Shown here in pieces: positions 16,385 through 24,357 of a DNA stretch of 64,000 nt. The number at the start of each line of letters is the position of its first letter. Positions within the stretch are counted from its first letter, which is position 1. Location of the stretch: positions 2,418,001-2,482,000 of the forward strand of contig NZ_JACKXE010000001.1 of the NCBI RefSeq assembly GCF_014212315.1. The letters are read 5' to 3'. The notes under the pieces are model-generated. The model was not told where the DNA came from, did not search any database, and was given only the letters and a program-made list of their open reading frames with translations. The position numbers were made by a program, and so were the translations under genes. This stretch comes from Nocardioides luti. GTDB lineage: Bacteria > Actinomycetota > Actinomycetes > Propionibacteriales > Nocardioidaceae.

Positions 16385-17833
16385 GTGCCCGACACCCCGC
16401 TCCCCCCGCTGCAGATGACCGAGGTCCAACGGTCCGTCGGCGTCGAGCTCGAGCGGATCGCCTCGGTGATCGACGACCTCGGCCGGCGCTTCGCCGACGC
16501 CGGCCACGAGCTCGCCCTGGTCGGCGGCCCGGTCCGCGACGCGATGCTCGGGCGCCAGCACAACGACCTCGACTTCACGACCTCCGCGCGCCCCGAGCAG
16601 ACCGAGAAGCTGCTCGCCGGCTGGGCCGACGCGATCTGGGACATGGGCCGCGCCTTCGGCACCATCGGCAGCCGCAAGGGTCCCTGGCAGGTCGAGATCA
16701 CGACGTACCGCTCGGAGTCCTACGACCCCACCTCGCGCAAGCCGGACGTGGAGTTCGGCGACACCCTCGAGGGCGACCTCGGGCGGCGCGACTTCACCGT
16801 CAACGCGATGGCGGTGCTGGTGCCGGGTCGCGAGCTCGAGGACCCGTACGGCGGCGTCGTCGACCTGGCCCACCGCGTGCTGCGCACCCCGGGGACGCCC
16901 GAGGACTCCTTCTCCGACGACCCGCTGCGGATGATGCGGGCCGCGCGGTTCGCCGCCCAGCTCGGCTTCACCGTCGACCCGGGCGTGGTGGCCGCGATGA
17001 CGGCGATGGCCGACCGGATCGAGATCATCTCGGCCGAGCGGGTGCGCGACGAGCTGGTCAAGCTGATCTGCGCGCCGTACCCCCGCCTGGGCCTCACCCT
17101 CCTGGTCGAGACCGGTCTGGCCGAGCGGGTGCTGCCCGAGCTGCCGGCGCTGGCGCTGGAGCGCGACGAGCACCACCGCCACAAGGACGTCTACGAGCAC
17201 ACGCTCACCGTGCTCGAGCAGTCGATCGACCTCGAGTCGCGGCTGCCCGGCGGCGGGCCCGACTTCGTCTCGCGCTTCGCCGCGCTGATGCACGACGTCG
17301 GCAAGCCGCGGACCCGGCGCTTCGTGGAGGACGGCACGGTCACCTTCCACCACCACGACGTGGTCGGCGCCAAGATCACCCGCAAGCGGATGAAGGCCCT
17401 GCGGTTCTCCAACGACGAGATCGACGCGGTCTCCAAGCTGGTCGAGCTGCACCTGCGCTTCCACGGCTACGGCTCGGGGGAGTGGACCGACTCCGCGGTG
17501 CGCCGCTACGTCCGCGACGCCGGCGACGAGCTCGAGCGGCTGCACATGCTGACCCGCGCCGACTGCACCACCCGCAACCAGCGCAAGGCCGACCGGCTCC
17601 GCCGGACCTACGACGACCTCGAGGAGCGGATCGCCCGGCTCTCCGAGGAGGAGGAGCTCGCCTCCCTGCGCCCGGGCCTCGACGGCAACCAGATCATGGA
17701 GGTCCTGGGCATCGGCCCCGGCCGCGAGGTGGGCCAGGCCTACCAGCACCTCCTCGAGCTGCGGATGGACCGCGGCCCGATGAGCGAGGACGAGGCCCGC
17801 GAGGCCCTCCTCGCCTGGGCCGCCACCCGCTGA
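16385..17833 (+). CDS. pcnA: CCA-adding tRNA nucleotidyltransferase
   Basis: Adds or repairs the 3' CCA of tRNAs; annotated pcnA in mycobacteria. The class II nucleotidyltransferase head has GGPVRDAMLGR and the metal-binding NDLDFTTSAR, followed by the neck motif LGRRDFTVNAMAV. An HD domain is visible with HHRHKDVYEHT and LMHDVGKPRTRR. GTG at 16385 gives 482 residues. An in-frame ATG at 16415 (MTEVQRSVG) is an equally possible start that loses only ten residues. The gene is divergent from the DUF6049-type gene. A mutT-like gene found here in mycobacteria is absent. Confidence 0.94.
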   Translation: MPDTPLPPLQMTEVQRSVGVELERIASVIDDLGRRFADAGHELALVGGPVRDAMLGRQHNDLDFTTSARPEQTEKLLAGWADAIWDMGRAFGTIGSRKGPWQVEITTYRSESYDPTSRKPDVEFGDTLEGDLGRRDFTVNAMAVLVPGRELEDPYGGVVDLAHRVLRTPGTPEDSFSDDPLRMMRAARFAAQLGFTVDPGVVAAMTAMADRIEIISAERVRDELVKLICAPYPRLGLTLLVETGLAERVLPELPALALERDEHHRHKDVYEHTLTVLEQSIDLESRLPGGGPDFVSRFAALMHDVGKPRTRRFVEDGTVTFHHHDVVGAKITRKRMKALRFSNDEIDAVSKLVELHLRFHGYGSGEWTDSAVRRYVRDAGDELERLHMLTRADCTTRNQRKADRLRRTYDDLEERIARLSEEEELASLRPGLDGNQIMEVLGIGPGREVGQAYQHLLELRMDRGPMSEDEAREALLAWAATR

Positions 17834-17843
17834 CCGACCCACG

Positions 17844-17899
17844 GACGCCGAGTCGGCGCATCTGCAGGTCCGGGAGACGCCGAGTCGGCGCATCTGCAG
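17844..17899 (+). repeat. 24-bp direct repeat (two copies)
   Basis: GACGCCGAGTCGGC followed by GCATCTGCAG occurs at 17844-17867 and again, identically, at 17876-17899, a 32-base period. Each copy contains the small palindrome GCCGA-G-TCGGC and ends in a PstI-like CTGCAG. It lies between the pcnA stop and the SRPBCC gene. It is non-coding as far as I can tell. Confidence 0.8.
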
Positions 17900-17989
17900 A
17901 CGCTGGTGCCCACGTGGCGGGAGTCACGGTGCGTTGTTGACACAGATTCAGTACGGTCGGTGGACCCGTCCCCGACCCCGGAGCCTCCC

Positions 17990-18469
17990 ATGACTGCCAC
18001 GACCAGCCCGATCGAAGCCCTCGAGGAGACCATCGAGGTCGCCGCCCCGCCCGCGACCGTGTGGTCCCTCGTCTCCGACGTCAAGCGGATGGCCAGCTGG
18101 AGCCCCCAGGTCGTGCGGACCTTCGTGCGCGGCGGCGGCCCCGTCCATCTCGGCACCCGCACCTTCAACATCAACCACAAGGGCCTGCTGGTGTGGCCCA
18201 CCCAGGCCAAGGTCGTGCGCTTCGAGCCGGACCGCGAGTTCGCGATCCGGGTCAAGGACAACTACACGATCTGGTCCTTCACCCTCGAGCCCACGGCGAC
18301 CGGCGGCACCACGATCACCCAGCGCCGCGAGACCCCCGACGGCATCTCCTCGATCTCCCTCAAGCTCACCGACAAGGTCCTCGGCGGCCAGCGCGACTTC
18401 AGCGCCGAGCTGCGGCGCGGCATGCGGCAGACGCTCGAGCGGATCAAGGCCGAGGCCGAGCGGGGCTGA
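17990..18469 (+). CDS. SRPBCC family protein
   Basis: A 159-residue protein of the START/SRPBCC ligand-binding superfamily (polyketide cyclase/dehydrase-like). It has the typical opening ETIEVAAPPATVWSLVSDV followed by MASWSPQV, a strand with TRTFNINHKGLLVWPTQAKV, and the C-terminal long helix LRRGMRQTLERIKAEAERG. These proteins form a helix-grip hydrophobic cavity; ligand and reaction are unknown. ATG at 17990 is chosen because it begins just before the conserved domain; the frame is open 84 bases further upstream. It stands alone between the 24-bp repeats and the composite repeat element. Confidence 0.85.
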   Translation: MTATTSPIEALEETIEVAAPPATVWSLVSDVKRMASWSPQVVRTFVRGGGPVHLGTRTFNINHKGLLVWPTQAKVVRFEPDREFAIRVKDNYTIWSFTLEPTATGGTTITQRRETPDGISSISLKLTDKVLGGQRDFSAELRRGMRQTLERIKAEAERG

Positions 18470-18554
18470 GCCCCGCTCGGGGGTAGGGCTGCGCCGCGGG
18501 GCGGCGGGCTGGTCCCGCCCGTGGCCGGCTGCTCCTCGGTGGGCTGCGGGGGCC

Positions 18555-18670
18555 GCGCCCACCCGCCGCGGCGCTTGCTCCCAGGGACCGCCCGCACTGC
18601 CTGCTGCGGTGACTGATCTGTTGCGGGGCGGGCGGTGGGGTCGTTTGACGCGCCCACGGCGGGTGGGCGC
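18555..18670 (-). repeat. Hairpin unit A1 of the composite repeat
   Basis: Outer stem GCGCCCACCCGCCG (18555-18568) pairs perfectly with CGGCGGGTGGGCGC (18657-18670). The conserved inner stem is ACCGCCCGC (18587-18595) with GCGGGCGGT (18628-18636). The strand given is that on which the core reads CACCGCCCGCCCCGCA. Confidence 0.75.
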
Positions 18671-18839
18671 CGCCCCCGCACCCCGCGTGGAGCGCGTCCG
18701 TGGTCGATCACGGATGTGAAGGGGAGGGACTGAGTCCGCTGCGGGGGCTCTGACCCCAGCAGGCTCACCGCCCCGGAAACCCCCACCCACCCGCACCCCT
18801 CGGGGACGGGCTCGGGCGCCAGCGGGCCCCGGTGACGGC

Positions 18840-18969
18840 GGCTCCCCGCACGCGCGGGGAGCCTAAAGGCAAGCCCTCCCCCACCGCCCGCCCCGCAGGG
18901 GATCCATCACCGCAGCAGGGTTGCGGGCGGTTCCTGGGCGCAGCCCAGCGACCGCGCGTGCGGGGAGCC
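18840..18969 (+). repeat. Hairpin unit A2 of the composite repeat
   Basis: Outer stem GGCTCCCCGCACGCGC (18840-18855) pairs perfectly over 16 bp with GCGCGTGCGGGGAGCC (18954-18969). The inner stem is ACCGCCCGC (18883-18891) with GCGGGCGGT (18923-18931). The left arm can alternatively fold on itself as a 10-bp hairpin (18840-18849 with 18854-18863). Confidence 0.75.
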
Positions 18970-19032
18970 GCCGGCGCCGGGGACCGGTGCGACGACTCCC
19001 ACGCCGCGCAAAGAACTCGCCGACACCGGCGA

Positions 19033-19069
19033 GGACCCCCGCCCCCCCTCGCAGGGGTGACGGGGGTCC
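19033..19069 (-). terminator. Nested hairpin after the M6 protease gene
   Basis: GGACCCCCG (19033-19041) pairs with CGGGGGTCC (19061-19069), enclosing CCCCT/AGGGG. It lies 20 bases beyond the stop of the protease gene on its strand. There is no U-tract, which is common for actinobacterial terminators. Confidence 0.65.
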
Positions 19070-19088
19070 GTCGATCAAGGTGTCCGCG

Positions 19089-22000
19089 TCAGCGGACGAT
19101 CCCGAACCCTTCGACGTACGCACGTCCGCGAGTCACGATCAGCTTGATCTGGTGGGTGCCCTTGCCCAGGCGGGTGAAGGCCTTGTGGGCCGTCAGGCGC
19201 GGGCGGGTGCGGTTGCCGGCGAAGGAGATGGTGCCGACCTTGCGGCCGTCGATCACGATCTTCGCCGCACCGCCGCCGGTCGCCCGGCCGAACCAGACGT
19301 CGACCTGCTGGCCCTGGAACTTCAGGTCCAGCACGTCCTTGCCGCGGCCCGAGCCGAGGTTGTCGCAGTACTGCCCGCCGCGGACCCGGTCGTCCCGGAC
19401 CGTGCGCCAGCTGCCCTGCTGGGCCACCCGGCGTGCGCCGCAGGCGATCTCGCGCCGCACCAGCACCCGCTTCTTCACCGTGGTGCTCTTGCCCCCGGCG
19501 TCGGTGACGGTGAGCGCGACGGTGCGGTAGCCGGCCTTCGCGAAGCGGGTCCGGACCACCTTGCCGGTGGCGTCGACCTTGCTGCCCCCGTCACCGAAGT
19601 TCCACCGGTAGACCAGGGACTTGCCGGCGGTCTCGGCGTCGCTGGAGCCGGCACCGGACAGCTTCACGCGCTGCTTGGTGTACGGCGTGCGCGGCTTGAG
19701 CTTGGCCTTCGCGACCGGCGCCTGGTTGCCGGGGGCGTCGCCGGACACGGTCACCGTGACGGTGTCGGTGTCGGTCTCGCCCATCGGGTCGGTGACGGTG
19801 AGCGTGACGTCGTACGTCCCGTCCTTGGTGAAGGCGTGGGTGACGTCGACGCCCGAGGCGTCCTTGGCCGAGCCGCCGTTGTCGAAGTCCCAGGTGTAGT
19901 CCAGGTCGTTCGGCGTCTCGGCGTCGTCGCTGCCGGCCCCGGTGAAGGAGACGGTCTCGCCCTTGCCGGCCTTCTTCGGCGTGGCCCCGGCCTTCGCGGT
20001 CGGCGCCGTGTTGGCCGTGCCCGTGACCGGGGTGTAGCCGTAGTCGAAGGTGCCGCAGCCCTGGCCCATGGTGAACTTCACGGCCCCGGTGAGGTCACCG
20101 TCGGACGTCTGCGGTCCCACGGCCTCGCCGCTCATCGACTGCACCTGGAAGCCGAGGCAGTCGTACTGGAAGCGCCACGGGTTGGGGACGTCGGCGTACC
20201 TGCTGTCCACGGACGTGTTGGCGGGGTCGGTGTAGTTGTCGGTGTGACCCTCGCCGGCGTCGGAGAACGTCGACCGCGCGGGCACCGCGGTGAACGCGGC
20301 ATCGTTGAGGTCCGGCGTCTCGCTGCCGGGCTCCGGCGTGGCGTCCAACGGCGACTGGGCCGGCGGGTCGTCCGTGCCGGCGTTGCCGTAGCCGTGCGCC
20401 TCGTCGGTGTAGGCGAGGTACAGCCCGGACTCCCAGCCGATCGGGTCACGGTCGATCTGGCCGTGGCCGTCGTCGTCGAAGCCGGAACGGTCGCGCATCT
20501 CGAGGTAGTAGGCGTGGTCCTGCTCGGACTCGGCCCCGGCCTGGAGGAACTTCCAGCCCTTGGTGCACTGCTGGGCCGTGGTGAGGTCCTCGCGGCAGCC
20601 GCCGTTGTAGAAGCGCTCGTCGTTCGGACCGCCGTCGGACTCGAAGTCCGTGTCCAGCACGACCTCCTGGCCCGAGGGCGTCGTGGCCGTCACCTTGAGG
20701 TCGTCGATGAACCAGCCCGGCCGGGCCAGGCCCGGGTCCGTGGCGTAGCTGAACCGCAGGGCGCCGTTCGGCTTCCCGGCCAGGTCGCTGATGTCGTAGC
20801 TGTCGGCGAGGAAGACCGAGTCCGGGGTGTTGCCCAGCTTGCGGTCGGTGCTCTCGCTGCCGGCCGAGTAGGAGCCGCTGGTGCCGGTGATCCCGTTGTC
20901 GTAGGTCTGCTGGCAGGTGTTCTGGTTCGGGTTGCCGGCCAGCGGGTCGGTGTTCGACGTGGTGTAGCCGTTGTCCGACTTGTGCGAGGTGTAGGTCTTG
21001 CCGCCGTCAGTGGTGGTCAGGACATAGCCGTAGTCGAAGTCCCACTCGATGTCCCAGTTGGACTTGAACGAGAGGTTGACGGTGCTGCCGGCCGGCAGCG
21101 TCGCCAGCTTCGGGATCGACACGTCCAGGTTGTGCCCGCCGTCGGGGGCGCAGCCGAAGTCGTTGCCGGAACCGGACCACCAGGCGTGCGTCTTGCTGGC
21201 CTTGTCGCCCGTGTCGAACTTCGCCGGGTCCAGCAGCTGCCGGCCCGGGAGCTTGGCGACGTACATCTCCGAGTTGTGCACGGTGCCGTCGGCGCCGTTG
21301 GTGAGGGTGTACGGCGTACCGTCGGGTCGCTGCCACGTGATGGTGCCGGTGTCCTGCTTGGAGTCGGTCCAGTCGGAGACCGTGGTGGTCTGGCCGGGCT
21401 GGAGGACCTGCGGGACGACCCAGCCGAGCTCCTGGCGCGAGAAGGCGTCCATGTTCTGCGACTTGTCGGTCGCCATCAGGTTCCAGTCGCCGTAGGTCTC
21501 GCGGCTGCCGGTGGAGTAGAAGTCGGGCAGGCCGAGCGAGTGGCCGTACTCGTGCGAGATGACCGAGGCCTTGTCGATCGCGGTCTCGGGGTTCACGTTG
21601 TACGGACCGACGCGGACGAACACCTTGAGGGCGTCGCCCTTGTCGGTCGTCGTCATCTCCTTGCGGGAGGTGTCGGTGTACCAGAGCGGGCGACCCTCGA
21701 GGTCCTTGAGCTGGTCGTCGGTGGTGTAGCCGGCCAGGCCTGTGTCGGGGTCGGTGTAGTAGTACTCGAGCGACGAGGAGTGCGGCCAGACGTTGTCGTA
21801 CGGCGCGTCCGTGTAGTCGCACCCGGCCACGGACAGCTGCGAGGAGCCGTTGCCGCCGCAGCCGGCGAAGACGGCCATGAAGAAGTCGACCACGCCGTCC
21901 TTGTCGGTGTCGTAGTCGGAGTAGTCGATCTCCGGGTCGGCGATCGCCGCGGCGTCGTAGACCATCTTGCCGGCGGGGCCGCAGCCCGAGTCGATGTTCT

Positions 22001-23006
22001 GCAGCGCGCCGACGCCGGCGAGCGAGCCGATGATGGCCGAGCCGTTGGCGTCGGAGCCGTAGTAGCCGGTGTTGCCCGGGAGGTTGTAGACCCCGTCGGT
22101 GATGCGCTCGGTGTACGCCGGGCCGCCGACCGTGCCGGGGGCGGGGACGCCGCCGGTCTGGGTCAGGCCGGCGCAGGTCTGGCCGGGCTGGATCTGGCTG
22201 AACTGGAAGCCCGGCCCGTAGGTGAAGTCCTTGGTCGCGATCCCGGCGGAGGGCACGGTGCCCTCGGGGAAGAGCTGGCCCAGCGACATCTCCTGGTAGA
22301 GGTTGAAGGTCGAGCCCTCCTTGGCCGGGTCGTTGATGACCGACTCGAGGGAGTCGCCGTTGTGCCCGGCCTGGTAGGCCCGGTCGCGGTACTGCACCGG
22401 GACGACGGGGAACGGCCGGTCGCCGTACCGCGCGGTGTCGTAGGTGTCCGAGGGCGGGATCACCTTGGGGCCGTGGCTGGTGGCGGTCTGCGTCGCACCC
22501 GCGACGGTGACGTCGGCGCTGGTGGAGATGTCGCGCCAGACGATCTCGGGGTTCTGGGCGGTGGTGTCGGCGACGCTGTCGAGGACGAGCGTCTTGGTGG
22601 CGCCCGGCTCCACGACCGGGACGGTCCAGGCCGCGCCGGTGCCGCCGCCGGTGACGGTGGCCCCCGAGCCGGCGGCCGTGATCGTCGAGCCCTCCGGCGC
22701 CGTGACGGTGACGGTCGCGCCGGTGACCGGGAGCGCACTGGTGTTGGTCACGATGATCCGCGACGGGTAGGAGTCGCCGGGCTTCACCCAGCCGACCGAG
22801 GACACGAAGCTGTTCTCCACCTCGAGCCCGCCGACCGAGACGGTGCTGACCGCGGGGGCGGACGGGGTCACCCGCTGCGCGGTGGCGGTCCGTGGCGCGG
22901 CGGTGGCCTGGGTGACGGGCAGGGTGGCGAACGCGGTGGCGAGGCCGGCGACCAGTGCGGTGGTGACCGCGGCGGTGCGCCGTCGTCGCTGGTGGGACAG
23001 GGACAT
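19089..23006 (-). CDS. Secreted M6-family (immune inhibitor A-like) metalloprotease with PKD domains
   Basis: A 1305-residue secreted protein. The signal peptide (RRRRTAAVTTALVAGLATAF, cleavage near TQATAAP) is at residues 5-40. A CARDB/DUF11-like beta domain follows. The zinc protease domain holds HEYGHSLGLPDFYSTG near residue 484, matching the HExxH of peptidase family M6, with GDWNLMATDKSQ after it. Two PKD domains (about 1000-1090 and 1090-1180) include DYTWDFDNGG and VYRWNFGDGG. The last about 120 residues form a beta domain with two cysteines, probably carbohydrate- or wall-binding. I prefer ATG 23006 over ATG 23012 because AGAGG is better spaced. Likely an exoenzyme; substrate unknown. 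Confidence 0.88.
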   Translation of the reverse strand: MSLSHQRRRRTAAVTTALVAGLATAFATLPVTQATAAPRTATAQRVTPSAPAVSTVSVGGLEVENSFVSSVGWVKPGDSYPSRIIVTNTSALPVTGATVTVTAPEGSTITAAGSGATVTGGGTGAAWTVPVVEPGATKTLVLDSVADTTAQNPEIVWRDISTSADVTVAGATQTATSHGPKVIPPSDTYDTARYGDRPFPVVPVQYRDRAYQAGHNGDSLESVINDPAKEGSTFNLYQEMSLGQLFPEGTVPSAGIATKDFTYGPGFQFSQIQPGQTCAGLTQTGGVPAPGTVGGPAYTERITDGVYNLPGNTGYYGSDANGSAIIGSLAGVGALQNIDSGCGPAGKMVYDAAAIADPEIDYSDYDTDKDGVVDFFMAVFAGCGGNGSSQLSVAGCDYTDAPYDNVWPHSSSLEYYYTDPDTGLAGYTTDDQLKDLEGRPLWYTDTSRKEMTTTDKGDALKVFVRVGPYNVNPETAIDKASVISHEYGHSLGLPDFYSTGSRETYGDWNLMATDKSQNMDAFSRQELGWVVPQVLQPGQTTTVSDWTDSKQDTGTITWQRPDGTPYTLTNGADGTVHNSEMYVAKLPGRQLLDPAKFDTGDKASKTHAWWSGSGNDFGCAPDGGHNLDVSIPKLATLPAGSTVNLSFKSNWDIEWDFDYGYVLTTTDGGKTYTSHKSDNGYTTSNTDPLAGNPNQNTCQQTYDNGITGTSGSYSAGSESTDRKLGNTPDSVFLADSYDISDLAGKPNGALRFSYATDPGLARPGWFIDDLKVTATTPSGQEVVLDTDFESDGGPNDERFYNGGCREDLTTAQQCTKGWKFLQAGAESEQDHAYYLEMRDRSGFDDDGHGQIDRDPIGWESGLYLAYTDEAHGYGNAGTDDPPAQSPLDATPEPGSETPDLNDAAFTAVPARSTFSDAGEGHTDNYTDPANTSVDSRYADVPNPWRFQYDCLGFQVQSMSGEAVGPQTSDGDLTGAVKFTMGQGCGTFDYGYTPVTGTANTAPTAKAGATPKKAGKGETVSFTGAGSDDAETPNDLDYTWDFDNGGSAKDASGVDVTHAFTKDGTYDVTLTVTDPMGETDTDTVTVTVSGDAPGNQAPVAKAKLKPRTPYTKQRVKLSGAGSSDAETAGKSLVYRWNFGDGGSKVDATGKVVRTRFAKAGYRTVALTVTDAGGKSTTVKKRVLVRREIACGARRVAQQGSWRTVRDDRVRGGQYCDNLGSGRGKDVLDLKFQGQQVDVWFGRATGGGAAKIVIDGRKVGTISFAGNRTRPRLTAHKAFTRLGKGTHQIKLIVTRGRAYVEGFGIVR

Positions 23007-23094
23007 GGGCATCCTCTGGGGCGGGTGGTCACGAGGTGGTGTGACGCGGGTGACACTCCAACGACGCGAGGGTGGGCGCGGTTACGTCGCTCTC

Positions 23095-23124
23095 GTGGCC
23101 GGCTGCTCCTCGGTGGCTGCGGGG
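23095..23124 (+). repeat. Stray copy of a composite-repeat module
   Basis: GTGGCCGGCTGCTCCTCGGT followed by GGCTGCGGGG is nearly identical to 18521-18551, which has one extra G. It is partly matched in reverse complement at 53543-53563. No hairpin unit accompanies it here. It lies between the protease gene start and the ino1 terminator. Confidence 0.7.
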
Positions 23125-23131
23125 AAATGAG

Positions 23132-23164
23132 CGAACCCCCGACACGGGCGGTGTCGGGGGTTCG
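23132..23164 (-). terminator. Terminator hairpin after ino1
   Basis: CGAACCCCCGACAC (23132-23145), a five-base loop GGGCG, and GTGTCGGGGGTTCG (23151-23164) form a perfect 14-bp stem. It lies 30 bases past the ino1 stop on the minus strand. Confidence 0.85.
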
Positions 23165-23194
23165 GGTGCTCAGGTGTTCAGCGGTGCGGGGTGG

Positions 23195-24280
23195 TCACTC
23201 CTCGCCGGCGATGAAGGCCTCGACGCGGCGTCGACCCTCGTCGTCGGGGAGCTGCACCGGCGGGGACTTCATGAGGTACGACGAGGCCGAGATGATCGGG
23301 CCGCCGATGCCGCGGTCCTTGGCGATCTTCGCGGCGCGGAGCGCGTCGATGATGATGCCGGCGGAGTTCGGGGAGTCCCAGACCTCGAGCTTGTACTCGA
23401 GGTTGAGCGGGACGTCGCCGAAGGCGCGACCCTCGAGGCGGACGTAGGCCCACTTGCGGTCGTCGAGCCAGGCGACGTAGTCCGACGGGCCGATGTGCAC
23501 GTTGCGGCTGTCGGTCTTGTCGGCCAGCTCGCCCTTGAGGTTGGACGTCACGGCCTGGGTCTTGGAGACCTTCTTGGACTCCAGGCGCTCACGCTCGAGC
23601 ATGTTCTTGAAGTCCATGTTGCCGCCGACGTTGAGCTGGTAGGTGCGGTCCAGCGCGACGCCGCGGTCCTCGAACAGCTTCGCCATCACGCGGTGCGTGA
23701 TGGTGGCGCCGACCTGCGACTTGATGTCGTCGCCGACGATCGGGACGCCGGCGTCCTCGAACTTCTTGGCCCAGACCGGGTCGGAGGCGATGAAGACGGG
23801 CAGGGCGTTGACGAAGGCGACCTTCGCGTCGATCGCGCACTGCGCGTAGAACTTGTCGGCCTCCTCGGAGCCCACCGGCAGGTAGGACACGAGCACGTCG
23901 ACCTCGGCGTCCTTGAGGACCTGGACGACGTCGACCGGCTCGGCGCCGGACTCCTCGATGGTCTGGCGGTAGTACTTGCCGAGACCGTCGAGCGTCGGGC
24001 CGCGCAGCACCTCGATGCCGAGCGTGGGCACGTCGGCGATCTTGATGGTGTTGTTCTCGGAGGCGTTGATGGCCTCGGAGAGGTCCTTGCCGACCTTCTT
24101 GTCGTCGACGTCGAAGGCGGCGACGAACTCGACGTCCTTGACGTGGTAGTCGCCGAACATGACGTGCATGAGACCGGGGACCGTCGCGGTGGGATCGGCG
24201 TCCCGGTAGTACTCAACGCCCTGGATGAGGGAGGTGGCGCAGTTGCCGACTCCGACGATTGCTACTCGAACCGAACCCAT
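23195..24280 (-). CDS. ino1: Inositol-3-phosphate synthase
   Basis: NAD-dependent isomerising cyclase that converts glucose-6-phosphate to myo-inositol-1-phosphate. That product feeds phosphatidylinositol and, in most actinobacteria, mycothiol synthesis. The 361-residue protein starts at ATG 24280 ([20 protein letters not shown]). GGAAGGA is seven bases upstream; the frame continues into the tandem repeat but without a better start. Visible motifs are the Rossmann loop [51 protein letters not shown] and the C-terminal [20 protein letters not shown]. The preceding gene on the same strand encodes a PadR regulator. Confidence 0.96.
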   Translation of the reverse strand: MGSVRVAIVGVGNCATSLIQGVEYYRDADPTATVPGLMHVMFGDYHVKDVEFVAAFDVDDKKVGKDLSEAINASENNTIKIADVPTLGIEVLRGPTLDGLGKYYRQTIEESGAEPVDVVQVLKDAEVDVLVSYLPVGSEEADKFYAQCAIDAKVAFVNALPVFIASDPVWAKKFEDAGVPIVGDDIKSQVGATITHRVMAKLFEDRGVALDRTYQLNVGGNMDFKNMLERERLESKKVSKTQAVTSNLKGELADKTDSRNVHIGPSDYVAWLDDRKWAYVRLEGRAFGDVPLNLEYKLEVWDSPNSAGIIIDALRAAKIAKDRGIGGPIISASSYLMKSPPVQLPDDEGRRRVEAFIAGEE

Positions 24281-24299
24281 CGGGTTGTCCTTCCTAATT

Positions 24300-24357
24300 A
24301 CTGCTACTGGGGTCACTGCTTCTGAGGTCACAGCTGCTGGGGTCGCAGCTACTGGTC
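24300..24357. repeat. 15-bp degenerate tandem repeats between padR and ino1
   Basis: ACTGCTACTGGGGTC, ACTGCTTCTGAGGTC, ACAGCTGCTGGGGTC and a shortened GCAGCTACTGGTC run head to tail from 24300 to 24357. The array overlaps the last codons of the PadR gene and ends 20 bases before the ino1 start. It could be a regulatory or RNA-level element; no homologous array is seen elsewhere in the window. Confidence 0.75.

Larger units (their letters stand above)
18485..18969. repeat. Composite structured repeat element, copy A
   Basis: The intergenic stretch 18470-19088 has no credible gene. It carries, in order: a module GTGGCCGGCTGCTCCTCGGT (from 18521); hairpin unit A1 (18555-18670); a central palindrome TCCGTG-GTCGAT-CACGGA with GTGAAG after it (18697-18721); and hairpin unit A2 (18840-18969). 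The same modules occur in reverse order and orientation at 53139-53610. The two hairpin units are inverted copies of each other. The central 25 bases match copy B at 24 of 25 positions after reverse complementation. It is probably a dispersed chromosomal repeat family rather than a gene. Confidence 0.8.

Noticed and set aside
14233-17940. Long plus-strand frame covering the DUF6049-type gene and pcnA
   Set aside because: It is antisense to, or out of frame with, well-supported genes and has no recognisable domain.
18921-23447. Very long plus-strand open frame opposite the M6 protease
   Set aside because: Its translation is Val/Gly/Arg-rich low complexity without motifs, while the minus strand encodes a coherent protease with signal peptide and PKD domains.
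24300-24357. CRISPR array
   Set aside because: The units are 15 bp, degenerate and head to tail without spacers, and no cas genes are present.
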